From Agriotes lineatus (lineage: Eukaryota; Arthropoda; Insecta; Coleoptera; Elateridae): a stretch of 64,000 nucleotides of DNA. Positions 10,541 to 22,275 of this stretch are shown here, piece after piece (within the stretch, counting starts at the first letter, position 1; each line of letters begins with the position of its first letter). Both the position numbers and the translations under genes were made by a program. The notes below the pieces were generated by a model. The model was not told the origin of the DNA. It did not search any database and was given only the letters and a program-made list of their open reading frames with translations. Where the stretch lies: positions 1 to 64,000 of the forward strand of contig CALNHX010007786.1 of NCBI GenBank assembly GCA_940337035.1, read 5' to 3'.

Positions 10541-11310
10541 CTTCTTAAGGGCACTTTATCTTTCCAGTTGCTACAAATTTCATTCAGTAGTGTAGATTGA
10601 GATTTAAATAAGATTTGTCTGAATATATCAAATTTAACAATTCGAATTTTTTATAACGGGGTAATTTAACAATCAAACATAAAGCTTTGTAATCACATAA
10701 TTATACTTTAGTGGCCCGTATATTATTCGTCCAATTATGTCCTGTATTATGTACTTGTTACATAAATTTGTTGTTAATGATTAGCGACTAATAATACTTT
10801 GTCTTAAATTACCCTTTCGTCGTTTATTACCAGAATAGACGGCAACTGGATTACACCTGTTTCCAAAAAGTATGAGGCAGTCACACAGACTTTAAAACAT
10901 TAAACAGGACACACAAAAATACTAATGAATGTTTCCCTGGAAAAAAATAAAAGTCACTGTTTGATCTGTGTCGTGACAGGTGCCCCCAACTAGTAGTATT
11001 TGAATGTGCATTTAGATGCTGCACATTTTTTCTAATTTAAAAAAAATCTACCTCTTGCCCTTTACTTTTAACGTGGACACTCTGTGTATTGTAAGGAACT
11101 TTGCTCACCGTATATTAAATAACTAAATAATATTCTACACGTATTTGCTTTTCAGGTGATACTGTGGTGAATATACAGTGTGTCCGCGAATTGAGTTCAC
11201 ATAAGGTGTAAATGACAACAATTATTCGAGTTAGATGTTAATATTCTAGGAATCGCCCCTGCTTGTTCTCGAACCAAGATTTTGGGAAAATCAATCAAAT
11301 TAATTAATAT
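10541..11310. other. AT-rich region with a possible transposon end near 11173
   Basis: Mostly featureless. A tttgcttttcag motif ends at 11156 and would make a good splice acceptor. From 11173, acagtgtgtccgcgaa looks like the terminal sequence of another transposon fragment, which is cut off by the foldback element that starts at 11311. Confidence 0.35.
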
Positions 11311-11762
11311 ACAGGGTGTTTTTAGAATCGATTTTTAAAAAATGGCCAAGAGTAAACTACCTTTATTAGAAGAGATAAAAAGAAGGTATTAAGAACATTT
11401 GTTTAGAATTAAGAGTGATGGTAGGCTCTCAATTTTCAGATAAATTGGGCTACTTTGATTTTTAATTTGTTTTTGGATTTTGTATACCAACATACCTTTT
11501 ATAGTAGGTGTAGGAAGCACTCCATTGTATTTTTAACATCTTAGTTCATGAACCAGTTAGAGTGCATCCTACAGCCACGATAAAAAGTATGTTGGTATAA
11601 AAAACCAAAAAATATTAAAAAAAATCGAAGTAGGCCGATTTGTCTGAAAATGGGGAGTCTGCCATTACTCTTAATTCTAAACAACTTCTTTTAATACTTT
11701 TTTTTTGTTATCTCTTCTAATAAAAGTAGTTTACTCTTGGTCAGTTTTAAAAAATACCCTGT
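11311..11762. repeat. foldback/MITE element, ~210-bp inverted arms
   Basis: The element begins ACAGGGTGTTTTTA and ends TAAAAAATACCCTGT. The arms pair along almost their full length. For example, ccaagagtaaactac near 11346 pairs with gtagtttactcttgg near 11726-11740, and ataccaacatac near 11483 pairs with gtatgttggtat near 11587. A loop of about 30 nt is left near 11530-11560. Flanks are atat on both sides, so an AT or ATAT target duplication is possible. It has no coding capacity. Confidence 0.8.
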
Positions 11763-11890
11763 ATATTATCATTCTGTCACGTGTAGCGGAGCGAACCGGA
11801 CGTGTTTTTGAGGTGCGCTCTCTAAGTTTACCTGAATTAGTGAATACTTCCTTGCTGGTGTGATATTATAAAGCACTGTACGCTAAGAAA

Positions 11891-12790
11891 ATGCATAAAT
11901 GCGAGAAATGCCATGAGAATCTCCCGTCGGATGGTGATTTTATTAATTGTAATGGCTGCGGGTATAAAATGCATTATCTATGTTCGGGAGTTCGCGAAGC
12001 TAAATGGAAGTCAAGCAATAATGACTTTAAAGACATGTGGCGCTGCATTATGTGTAGAAATAAATTAGAAGAACAGAAAAATTCGGATTCTAACAAAGTA
12101 AAACAAGCCGCTCTACCGGCCATATCAATGGATAATACAACAGCTGAATTAATGGGCGAGTTGATACGAAAAATACTGAAAGAAGAGAACGGCGAAGTTA
12201 TCACTCAGATAAAGGAATTTCGAAAATCAATGGAGTATTATAGTGCGCAAATAGATGATTACACTAAAGCGGTGAAAAAGTTAACGGAAGAAAATACCAA
12301 GCTAATAAAAAAACAAGAGGAAATGGAAACCAGGTGCATTAAGCTTGAAAAAGAAAACCAAGAACTAAATCTAATTATTCAAGAAGATCGTCAATACAAT
12401 CGGAATCATAATGTGATAATTGACGGGGTCCCAGAAACAAAAGAAGAAAATTTACTTTATCTAATTCAAAAGATTGGCGAAAAGGCTCAAATATCAGTAT
12501 CAGCGGCGGACATCCAGGCAGTTCATCGCATTCCATCTGCAAATAATAAGAAATCCATCGTAGTTCAATTTGTCAACAGAATGGTCCGAGATAACCTTCT
12601 AGCAAAAAGCAAAATAATCCGTCCAACCCTGAAGGATGTTTTTCCCAGTCAACAAGCTACTCCGATTTACGTTAGTGAACATCTGACACCTTACTTCAAA
12701 CGGCTTATGTACTTGACTAAACAAAAAATGGTAAACAGTCAAAAAATGTTTAAGTATGTATGGTTCAAAAATTCTAAACTTTTAGCCTGA
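11891..12790 (+). CDS. LINE ORF1 protein (PHD-like finger, coiled coil, FP-like C-terminus)
   Basis: ORF1 of the LINE is an RNA-binding/chaperone-type protein thought to package the element RNA. Residues 4-55 form a PHD-like C4HC3 zinc finger (C4, C7, C20, C23, H28, C31, C52, C55). Residues ~105-170 are Glu/Lys-rich and predicted coiled coil. From ~178 (NHNVIIDGVPE ... VHRIPS) the protein follows the RRM-like/FP-type fold common in CR1 and Jockey ORF1s, ending in PIYVSEHLTPYFKRL and KYVWFKNSKLLA. The stop at 12788-12790 (TGA) looks premature. The same frame continues for 17 residues typical of the family C-terminus and ends at TAG 12842-12844. A CGA to TGA transition would explain this. Confidence 0.8.
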   Translation: MHKCEKCHENLPSDGDFINCNGCGYKMHYLCSGVREAKWKSSNNDFKDMWRCIMCRNKLEEQKNSDSNKVKQAALPAISMDNTTAELMGELIRKILKEENGEVITQIKEFRKSMEYYSAQIDDYTKAVKKLTEENTKLIKKQEEMETRCIKLEKENQELNLIIQEDRQYNRNHNVIIDGVPETKEENLLYLIQKIGEKAQISVSAADIQAVHRIPSANNKKSIVVQFVNRMVRDNLLAKSKIIRPTLKDVFPSQQATPIYVSEHLTPYFKRLMYLTKQKMVNSQKMFKYVWFKNSKLLA

Positions 12791-12890
12791 AAAACTGATA
12801 ATAGCCCAATAGTTAGAATTAAGTGTGAAAAAGATATTATCTAGACTAATGTATTTTCTTTCAGATATCCTTTAAATTGTTTCTTCGTCT

Positions 12891-15842
12891 ATGGAGCAAT
12901 ATCTAAGAGATTTTAGTTATGTACCGGAGGATACAGCAGAAATGAACGAGGCGAGAGAATATGTTAACTATTTGGTAGCTAATGGTAATAAAAACACTAA
13001 TTGTTTTTCTGTTTTTCATAATAATATTAGAAGTATAAATCGTAACATTAACGAAATGACGCTTTTACTTAACGAATTGAGTTACAATTTTGATTGCATA
13101 GTTTTTACTGAAACTTGGAAAATATATAACAAAGATTTTTATAACATACCGGGATTTAGATCAATTTATAATCAAGGAGTTGTTAACCAAAATGACGGTG
13201 TAATAGTTTATATAAAAGATTCACACAACTATAAATCTGAAATTATAAACTTGGGCGAAATCAAAATAATCAAAATATCCATTTATGTTACTGATAAGAT
13301 AGTTGTAGTAAGTGCGATCTACAGACCACATTCGATATGTGTTAATCAATTTAATGAAGATTTGCAAAACTATTTGAGAAATGAAAATAAAATTAAAAGT
13401 GACGTTCATTTTTTGGTTGGCGATATAAATATTAACATTAAATCAAATGCCGATTTTTGTCAAGATTACCTCAATATAATGAGCGAAGCCGGTTTTACAT
13501 CGTTAATAAATAAATACACAAGAGTAAATAAAGATTCAAAGTCATGTATTGATCATATATTTTTAAAACAGATTGAAAACAATTCGCATGAGTCATTTGT
13601 CCTTAAAACTAATATTAGTGATCATTTTTGTATAATTTCACGCTTAAATTTGAAAGCACCGATTGAAAAACGTAGTAACTTGAGAACTGTAACTAAAGTT
13701 GATGAATACAAATTAAATAATACTTTAAAAGATGATAATTGGAATCAGATATATGCCACAGCTAATGTAGATCAGGCAACTAACATATTAATTAGTAAAA
13801 TTCAAAATGCCATTAAACTTTGTACTGTAACATATCGCATTAAATCTTCACAAGTTCGGCGTAATCCTTGGATTACGAGCGGTCTTCTAAAATCTGTCAA
13901 CACAAAAAATATGTTATACAGAAAGCATATGTCACAACCTGATAACTTAGATATTGCACGTGAGTATGCAAAATATAAAAATAAGCTAACAGAATTGATT
14001 AGGGCCACAAAAAATAAGTATTACCAAGACAAAATTGAACAAAATAAGGGCTCTAGCAAAACATTGTGGGCTATGGCAAAACAATTTATAAACAAAGAAC
14101 ACTCAAACTTGGAAATAAAAGAAATAAAGATTAATAAAGTTACCGTTACAAATCAAATTGACATTGCAAATCAATTTAATAAACATTTTGTTACCATTGG
14201 TGAAAAAATGGCAAAAACTATACCAAAACCCGCTCAAGAGGTACCCGCTGGACATATAAATATCAACCAAACCCTATACCTCTATCCAACAGATGCTAAT
14301 GAAGTTGAGGAGTTAGTAAAGCAACTCAAACCAAAAAAATCACCAGGTCAAGATGGTATTACAACCGAAATTCTTAAACGTATCGTAAAACATATAAAAC
14401 ATCCAGTTGTACATATTATGAATAATATGTTGCAGTCAGGAAACTTTCCTTCTGCATTTAAAATTGCAATAGTAAAGCCACTTTTTAAAAAAGGCGATAA
14501 AACAGATCTCAACAATTATCGACCGATATCTCTTATCTCAAACCTCGCTAAAATTGCAGAAAAAATTATAAAGAATAGAATTATCAGCTTTACAAATAAA
14601 TACAACATTATTTCTCATAGACAGTTTGGTTTCAGAGAAGGGATATCGACGGAAAACGCAATATCTTTTCTGACTGACAATATATATAAAGCGATTGATA
14701 ATAATAAAGAGACTTTGTGCATTTTTTTGGATCTTGCCAAGGCGTTTGATACAGTTAATCATAAAATATTATTACGTACTTTAGAAAATTTTGGTTTCCG
14801 TGGTGTATCATTAAATTTAATAAAAACCTATTTAGCGAATAGAATTCAATATGTCAAAATTGACAATTGTATAAGTGAGGCTTGTACTTTAACATGTGGT
14901 GTACCCCAAGGTACTGTTTTGGGGCCTATTTTATTTTTATTATATATAAATGACTTGCTTGCACTTAATACAGTTGGTATAACATCTTCTTTTGCAGATG
15001 ATACAGTATTAATGTATACGGGTAATACTTGGGACGAAGTAAAAAGTACTGCGGAAGAAGATTTTAAATTAATTAAAAGTTGGTTTAATCAAAATTTCTT
15101 ATCTATCAATTTCACGAAGACGAAATATATATCGTTCTCTTGTTACTCAAAAAAGACTCGAAAACTTACAGATTTAATTATTATGGATGGGCAAAAAGAA
15201 TATCGTATAGAACCAACTAATAACTTAAATTATCTGGGTATATGCATAGATCAACATCTTAAATGGGACATACACGTAAACCTACTAATAAAAAAATTAA
15301 GATCAATCTTATTCATATTTAAACAACTTAAAAATATATTAGATATTAAAAATCTAAAAATACTGTATCATGCCTTGGTTGAGTCTCATTTACAATATGG
15401 TATCGTTGGATGGGGAGGTATTTTGAAAACACACCTTGCAAATTTGACAGTGTTGCAAAAATATTTCATCAAAATCATACTTGGCAAGGACCGCTTGTAT
15501 CCCAGTGATTTGCTTTTCAAAGAATGTGGCCTGTTCGACTTGCGGCAACTATTCTGTTACAGAATACTCTGTCTTCTGTATAAAACAAAAGGTAATTTAA
15601 AAAATATTGAACATGGGCACCTTACCCGTTATAAAGTGCAAAAAGAAATACAGCTTGAAAAAGCTATAAAAACTTTTGGACAACGTTCCCAAAGTTATTT
15701 AGCTCCTCGGCTGTACTCTTGCCTTTCACAAGAAATTAAAAATTCCCCAAGTATCAATACTTTTAAAAATAAAATTAAAAAGTGGGTAAAGGAAACTCCA
15801 ATAGTTGATATACACAACCTAGTAGATAAAAAGAATATGTAA
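12891..15842 (+). CDS. LINE ORF2: endonuclease and reverse transcriptase (983 residues)
   Basis: This is the element's replication protein. It nicks the target and copies the element RNA onto it. Residues ~38-250 are an APE-type endonuclease, with NNIRSIN (44-50), FTETW with catalytic E74, YRPH (144-147), GDININ (177-182), SCIDHIF (218-224) and SDHFCI (243-248). Residues ~325-470 are a linker. Residues ~470-740 are the reverse transcriptase, with KSPGQDGI, NYRPISLI, FLDLAKAFDTVNH, GVPQGTVLGP and the catalytic FADD box. The C-terminus (~750-983) holds the thumb and tail typical of CR1/Jockey elements. No stop or frameshift is seen and all catalytic residues are present. The start is the first ATG after a 5' stop and gives normal family length. 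Confidence 0.9.
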   Translation: MEQYLRDFSYVPEDTAEMNEAREYVNYLVANGNKNTNCFSVFHNNIRSINRNINEMTLLLNELSYNFDCIVFTETWKIYNKDFYNIPGFRSIYNQGVVNQNDGVIVYIKDSHNYKSEIINLGEIKIIKISIYVTDKIVVVSAIYRPHSICVNQFNEDLQNYLRNENKIKSDVHFLVGDININIKSNADFCQDYLNIMSEAGFTSLINKYTRVNKDSKSCIDHIFLKQIENNSHESFVLKTNISDHFCIISRLNLKAPIEKRSNLRTVTKVDEYKLNNTLKDDNWNQIYATANVDQATNILISKIQNAIKLCTVTYRIKSSQVRRNPWITSGLLKSVNTKNMLYRKHMSQPDNLDIAREYAKYKNKLTELIRATKNKYYQDKIEQNKGSSKTLWAMAKQFINKEHSNLEIKEIKINKVTVTNQIDIANQFNKHFVTIGEKMAKTIPKPAQEVPAGHININQTLYLYPTDANEVEELVKQLKPKKSPGQDGITTEILKRIVKHIKHPVVHIMNNMLQSGNFPSAFKIAIVKPLFKKGDKTDLNNYRPISLISNLAKIAEKIIKNRIISFTNKYNIISHRQFGFREGISTENAISFLTDNIYKAIDNNKETLCIFLDLAKAFDTVNHKILLRTLENFGFRGVSLNLIKTYLANRIQYVKIDNCISEACTLTCGVPQGTVLGPILFLLYINDLLALNTVGITSSFADDTVLMYTGNTWDEVKSTAEEDFKLIKSWFNQNFLSINFTKTKYISFSCYSKKTRKLTDLIIMDGQKEYRIEPTNNLNYLGICIDQHLKWDIHVNLLIKKLRSILFIFKQLKNILDIKNLKILYHALVESHLQYGIVGWGGILKTHLANLTVLQKYFIKIILGKDRLYPSDLLFKECGLFDLRQLFCYRILCLLYKTKGNLKNIEHGHLTRYKVQKEIQLEKAIKTFGQRSQSYLAPRLYSCLSQEIKNSPSINTFKNKIKKWVKETPIVDIHNLVDKKNM

Positions 15843-16090
15843 ATTACTTCACTGCTGATAACTTTATTGGTACAAATTGAATCCTACTTATTTGCTTACT
15901 CTATTTTATGCTATTTTATTAATAAAATAATAAAATTTTACAAAAGGAAGCTACATGTTGACATATTCGCCCACGCACAAGTTCTTAACTTCTGTGGGCT
16001 AACTCATTTATTTCTGCTTCAACTCCTTTTGTTTTGTACCTACTTCTGTAAATATTTTGAAATAAATATATATTATATTATTATTATTTA

Positions 16091-18949
16091 ATTTTTCTTG
16101 TCCGTAGAACACATTTATAAACAATTAATTATAAAAAAGTTAATATTTTGCTATATATTAAAAGTATATCGAAGGGATTGACGTGAAGGTACGTTAGAAA
16201 TAAACCTTACTATTCGTTTTTGCCAAATGAAAATTCGTTTTTCCTCACCGGATCTACACCCAAACCATAAACACTGATTGCACCAGGTCTTTCTAGGATA
16301 TAAACCATTTCAAATCAAAAGTCGCTGTTGCGGTGGAGTTTTCCTTTTCATATCTATGCTGACATTACGATAGTTAATAACATTTCGTAAGGTATTCCAG
16401 AACCTTAGAATGTAACAATGTTTCTCATATTTTCCATACTGATGCAATAATCGATATGGATCGATAATTGCTAATAATACGAGAATCCCCTTTTTTTAAT
16501 AGAAGATGAACGGTGGCTGTTTGTTATGTGGTACTCAAGTTTCGCAGATGTAAGGCACAAGCACAATTTCCTTTAACATTTTTGAACTCTGGTCATCAAA
16601 ACCAGTCAATTTCTTATTACATATTTGTCTACATACACAAACTCCATTTGTATCAATTGGAGGTAAAACCATACAATTAACTAATACTGGTCGTTCTGTA
16701 ATGTTCAACAAGTTTATTTTGAGCCAACATTGAAAAATACCGGTCACCTTTGTTTGCAATCTGCACTAAATGCTTTACAACGGAAGTATCGATATTTACA
16801 ATTTTTTGTTTATTTTCCTTACAAATATTTGACTATTCTACTCTATTCACTATAGTCCCGGATTGTCAGTGTCAAAATCCAATTAAAAACAATCCTTTAT
16901 ATCATGGTTAATACTTTTAAGTCAAGCTATGGGTAACTAGAAACAATTAATTGAGCTACTAATGTCAAAACTATAAATTATAGGTTATATTTCACACTGA
17001 CTTAAGCAAAAATAAATAAAAGTTGCCAGGCAACAAAAACCCAAATTATCAAAATTATGCTTTTGCATTGCCCAACCTAGCAGTAACAAAAAAACCAATA
17101 GAAATTCAACAGTGCTACCATAAAACGTAATTTTTAACAATCGGGACCATAGTGAATAGAGTATACTGAATAACTGAGCCAAAAAAGCTTTTTTTGCTTT
17201 ATCATTCGTTTTCTTATATTTATTTTGACTCTGCTTACAACAGGCGGTAAATTCATCATCATTGGTTACTTAATAAATGCAAAATTTTAATTATTCAGCT
17301 TTTTTCAACAGTTTTGGGCATTACCCAATTGGAAATAACGTTTTTTTGACGGCAGTATTAGGTGAACGAATTATTTTATGTTTGTACTGGACAATGTAAA
17401 TAAAAATAATATCACATAATTTACAGGTGCGTGCTGGGTAACCTTCGTCTCGATGGCTTCGCTTAATGGTACCCTACCGCGACGACTCTTCACTATAAGT
17501 TTAATTTTCTTTCTTCCGATCAATAGAAGAGTTTCATCTCTGGCGTGGTCAACACATTGGTTTACCGTCCTCTTTATTCTCACTCTTTATAAGACTCTTA
17601 TGAAAGTGGGCGAAACGTTGAGTTTTTCTATCTCAACAATGACACGGTCCAATCCCGGAAGTTGTTGGTGTCAAATCGTTTGGCAGATTTTATGATGGGA
17701 TCAAAATGTCATTGTTATGTTTTCCAGTTTTTTGGTTTCATTTGAAAGTTCAGTTCAGTTTGTAAATAATCCAATACAGAATTTGTTCCGAACAAAAATT
17801 GTATTCAAGTCATAGCAAGCAAAAGTCTTAGAAATGAATAAATCACTTGCTTGACTTCAAATTTTGGTATGGTTGGAATCCAAAATTTATTAACAAATAA
17901 AAAAACAGAAGCGGATGCCGTCATGGATTATGCAATATTTTTTATGTATGACCAACTTTAGTACATGTGCGTAACACCAAGTGTGAATATGGTTGGTTGA
18001 TTTTCAGCTTTATAGTAACTATTTTATATATTGGAGGCATCAGCAATGCAATGCTCTAACAAGATATTATTATCGTCCATAGAAACGCTTTCCAGTAGTT
18101 GAAGTTACGTTTTTAAAGCAATTGCCCTTTTGAAAACCTTATTAGATTGTGTGCATTTATCTTTAAAAACTGGCACACTGATCTCCAAAATGTTTGAATT
18201 AGAGTATTAATGTCGCTTAGTGAATAGTGTTATCAAATTTGCCCTTCCTTTGGTTCTTTTTATTGATACTCTTTTTGTGGTTATTTGCTTTGATAGTTTT
18301 TTGACATTATTGTCGAAGACGGCATCAAATTTGGCTACTAAAAGAATAATTTATAGAAAGTTTCCATGATTTTTTGAGGTATCTTTTAAGCTATACGCAG
18401 ATTCCCTTCTCGGATCTCGAAAGGGCAACATTTGTTTATTCTTCATTTTAACTAGAGTATTTCAATTATTCTGACCAAGGTCGCCATTCTATCTATAACT
18501 TCCTGACGATATTTTTCTTGAACTTGCCAATATATAAGTCCTTAACCGTTTGACGAGATTGCTTTCTCATGTTACTTTTTGCAGCCTCGCAATGGCGTAG
18601 GGACTTTTTATGCTACGCGATTCACTGGTTTTTATGTTTTCACTTCTTGAAACCGTTAACAAACGCAACAGTGCATATAAACCTTGGTTTGTTTCACATA
18701 ATCTCATAAGAACATTAATTCTTTCCGGAAAAATAATAGATCAGCGATCATACGCTTGACAACGTGATTTAATCGTTTTGGTTTTTCGCTGGGTCCAACA
18801 ATTAAAAATATTAACTCTAGAGCTGATTTTCAACATTGTTGTTATAGTAACATTGTTGGAATTTTAATACGTGTGGAGTAACTTACTTATGAATACACCA
18901 AAAATTGACTACCAAACCAGATTTTAAAAATATGATACTGAAAAATGGA
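16091..18949. other. AT-rich region, nothing recognised
   Basis: About 2.9 kb without a credible ORF or repeat. Short ORFs at 16535-16759 and 17371-17695 lack recognisable domains. Confidence 0.4.
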
Positions 18950-19220
18950 AAAAGCCGAATCGGTAGCTCAGTGGTTAAACATTCTGACTTCTGATCCAAG
19001 AGTCGATAGTTTGATCCCCGGTCCCAATGAGGTTTTAAAAATAAAAAAAATGCGGATAAAACGCAATACCATCATTCGAGAGTTATATAAAGCCGTGAAT
19101 CCCATGGTACTACGATGGGTAGCATGTAAAAGATCCCTTGCTAGGGCTGGAAGGTAGCTTGTAGTCCGTACTTGTAGACCTTGTCCATAACGAACAAACT
19201 TATGGAAATAAATACTACTA
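18950..19220 (+). mobile_element. tRNA-derived SINE
   Basis: The head has a polymerase III A box (TAGCTCAGTGG, 18964-18974) and a B box-like GTTTGATCC (19009-19017) about 45 bp apart, as in a tRNA gene. The acceptor stem and anticodon arm are not preserved, so it is not a functional tRNA. An A-rich linker (19030-19052) is followed by a tRNA-unrelated body of about 150 bp. Confidence 0.65.
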
Positions 19221-22100
19221 TGTAATTACATATTAGTTTAGGCAATTATGTACTACTTTTTTACTGCAGACTTACGATGGACGCCTTTTTCAGAATGGAA
19301 TCAATTCTCTTTTGAACTGAACATAGAACACGTACATCAAAGTTTAGGCAGAATTAAGAATCACCAGATACAATTTAACTGTAGTTTTAAAGTTTTCTGT
19401 AGGTGTATTTTGTTAGGTTATAAGTGTATAATGTAAATTTAAAAACACTTTTCGATTGATTCTATTCTGCAATACTATTTTATGGTAAACAGTTTATTAT
19501 TTAGAAATAAACAAGATCTTACAAACCTAATAAACATGCAAATATAAAACTTGTTGAAACAAGATCAGACGGTGCAAGTCCCTTAACAACGCCCAATCCT
19601 TAAGGCACATTGAGTCTTCGTAATCTGTTAATTTCCATTTCAATGAGGTATGGCCGTTGTTATATTACGCTATACATATTATTGCATCATATGTTAATAT
19701 GTGAGTTCGACCCAAGATAATTCGTAAAGCATATGCTAATGATTACAAAGTCTAGGCGGAGGAAATCGGTTTAAAATCGAGCTGGAGATTTACTAATACC
19801 GCTAGCAGAAAGCGCCAATAGTGTGGCATTTCAGATTTAAATGCGAGAAGCGATAGAAATTTGCATCCGCGTCTTTCGATAACTTTTTAAAAATCTTGCC
19901 GCCATAACTACCACAATATTATAAAAACGTCTATATGTCAATTTGCATTTGCAATTTGTAAAGTATTTAATCATTTATAAACAATATTAAGGTAGCTCAT
20001 TGGTTAATAGACAAAGTAATATGTAATATATAATATATTTGAGCTGGAACTTCTTTGTAGAAAGTTTTTAAGTCTATGTGGTTTAGTTCTTTTATGCAAA
20101 TTTTTTTTCCATATGCAAGCAATAGCGATGGAAATATAGAGAAAATCAACTCATACACATTTAGTTACAATATAATATGTTGGTACCCTGATTCTTTTGG
20201 TTTTAGCGTTTTTTCCTTTTCACATACTTTTCAGCAGTCCGACAATGCGAATCGACGAAACGTTAACATGCATTATTTGATTAGCTTAAATGTGAGGTTT
20301 GAAACAGTTATATTTACTATAAAAACTTTGTTTCATAGCAACGTCTAAACAAGTTGATGATTGACTTACAAATACCTAGCAACTATACATATTAAGGCAG
20401 TCACATTTACAACAGACCATATTAACTGTCCCAGTTTTTTTGTCTTGCATAGTACATCCGATGACGCCACGCAGGCACTGACCTAGCATCTATTTCGTTG
20501 AATATTTTAATAAGTCATTAACTATGCATTTCTCACGACAGTAAAAATTTCGAAAACAAATTATAACCTTATCAATAGGATATCTATGATGGATTATTTC
20601 AAGTTGAAAAATTCAGATAGATATGAATCTACAAACATTCCATTAGAAAGGTACTTACTACCTCTGGAAGTGCATCATTATAAAAAATGTTTTCCAACAT
20701 AAATACCTGGCAGATATTTCTTTCACCAACTACCTCCAGTGGTGGTGAAATGGCGACAAATCCCGTTTTACTTTGTTCTTCTACATTAATTTATATTACA
20801 ATTATTTTGATATTCGTACCTATAAAATCTATGTTGCTCTTTTGCTTTGGAGAGTCATATGTAGATGTAAAGTGCAACATTCTGCAGCAATTGCATGATA
20901 GTCGATTCTGTTGCCGATCATAAAGTATTTTGTTTATTCTAGAAAATCGTTGCGTTGAAAACCTCGCGCTTAATAAATTCAACTATGTTTCATCAACCGT
21001 AGTAAATGGAGAACGAAAAGTATTGGTAACTTGTTTAAGCATAGTCAGATAAGTTTCAGAGAACAGTTGTGCACACGTTTGGGTTGGAGTCAGCGATTCT
21101 GACGTCGCACATTAAAAGAAGTCGCCTTCCGATCTGTCATGCTCAAGTTAATATTATCTCAAGTACAGACAGTTTCAAGTTGATCACTACATCTTCAATG
21201 TTTGCAACATCATTTTTTAGGACTTAATGTAAAGCAGAATCGTCTCTCAACACATTTTGCTATATTTGGATTTTATAAAATCTTGTGGCACCCTTCTTTT
21301 AAGTGAAATTACTATTGCTACTAAATGAACATCACTGCTATGATACGTTATGCAACGCGAACTTAGAGTAACAAATAATACGCCCTTCTCGTACGTTTTA
21401 TTGTTGCAGGAACAATAATTCAACGTGATTGTCCAAAACAGAATTCTATGTTTCTATTTTTGCATTTTATTTTCCCTTATAACCGACATTTGTATCCATA
21501 TAAAACAATCTTGCGTGCCACGCCTGAAATATTGCGTGTAGCAAAGTGCAAATTAGGAAACACGAGGACGAACCTTTCCCAATATAAATTGAATAGGATC
21601 AGGTTCTGTGACAGCCAAAACATATTAATTTATTATAGAAATCGATTCTTACAGCGTATCTGACGGGTATATTTTGCTGAAGGTCAACGAGGGCTGTGGA
21701 TGTGTTACGATCACAACGATGTATTTGTCAGATCTGTCATTTTGCGTGCAGAAAATGCGTTCATTTATATAGTTCTGCTCAAGTTCTTTATCGACGTACA
21801 TTACTCACTTTTAGCTATATTATAACTCATAGTTCATTTTCGCTTACAGTGCAGTTCTATTGTTACTTATAGAAAAGTGAACCGCAGCTGTTTTAAAAAA
21901 GTGTTATATTCTGAGATTTCGAATTTATTTAGCTGTCATAATCCCTACTGCCTTGGAAAACAAAGTGCTCGCTTGAAAGTTTAACTTTAAAAATAGCAAT
22001 TTTGTTTAGTTCAACAGATCATTATCACTGAACAACTGGAATTCCACAAAATGCAGTAGATTCTCTACAGTGGTAATCGCATTGTTGAGAGATTTGTAAT
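19221..22100. other. AT-rich region, nothing recognised
   Basis: No credible coding sequence. A lone A box-like GGTAGCTCATTGGTTAA at 19991-20007 may be a SINE scrap, but no B box follows it. Confidence 0.4.
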
Positions 22101-22275
22101 AATAAAGTGTTTCTGCTGGTATAGTATATTACAGCCTGAGATGGGAAGTGTTTCATCACTGTCGAGAGATTAGTTAGCTGATTGAGACGCGAAGCGTCGA
22201 AATCAGCTATTATCTCGAGACTAAGGAAACTTCCTGTCGAGGTTTGTATACTATTTTATTCGCAACCACTTTATT
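22101..22275. repeat. 175-bp palindrome with GC-rich tip
   Basis: The left arm from aataaagtgtttctgc pairs with the right arm ending gcaaccactttatt. Inner segments ttagctgatt and aaatcagcta, and gtcgagaga and tctcgaga, also pair. The tip at about 22187-22200 is gagacgcgaagcgtcg. There is no ORF. Confidence 0.65.

Larger units (their letters stand above)
11775..16090 (+). mobile_element. CR1/Jockey-group LINE, nearly full length
   Basis: A two-ORF non-LTR retrotransposon. It has a ~115-bp 5' region, ORF1 (11891-12790), a 100-bp spacer, ORF2 (12891-15842) and a ~250-bp 3' UTR that ends in AATAAATATATATTATATTATTATTATTTA, here read as an AATAAA plus a short TTA-type tail at 16060-16091. Short 3' repeats rather than long poly-A are usual in CR1-like elements. 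Its 5' end abuts the foldback element at 11311-11762. ORF2 is uninterrupted, so the insertion is recent. The exact clade needs a tree. Confidence 0.85.

Noticed and set aside
18964..19017. tRNA gene
   Set aside because: A and B boxes are present, but the acceptor and anticodon stems do not pair and a SINE body follows.
19991..20007. A box-like GGTAGCTCATTGGTTAA as another SINE
   Set aside because: No B box or tail follows within 80 bp.
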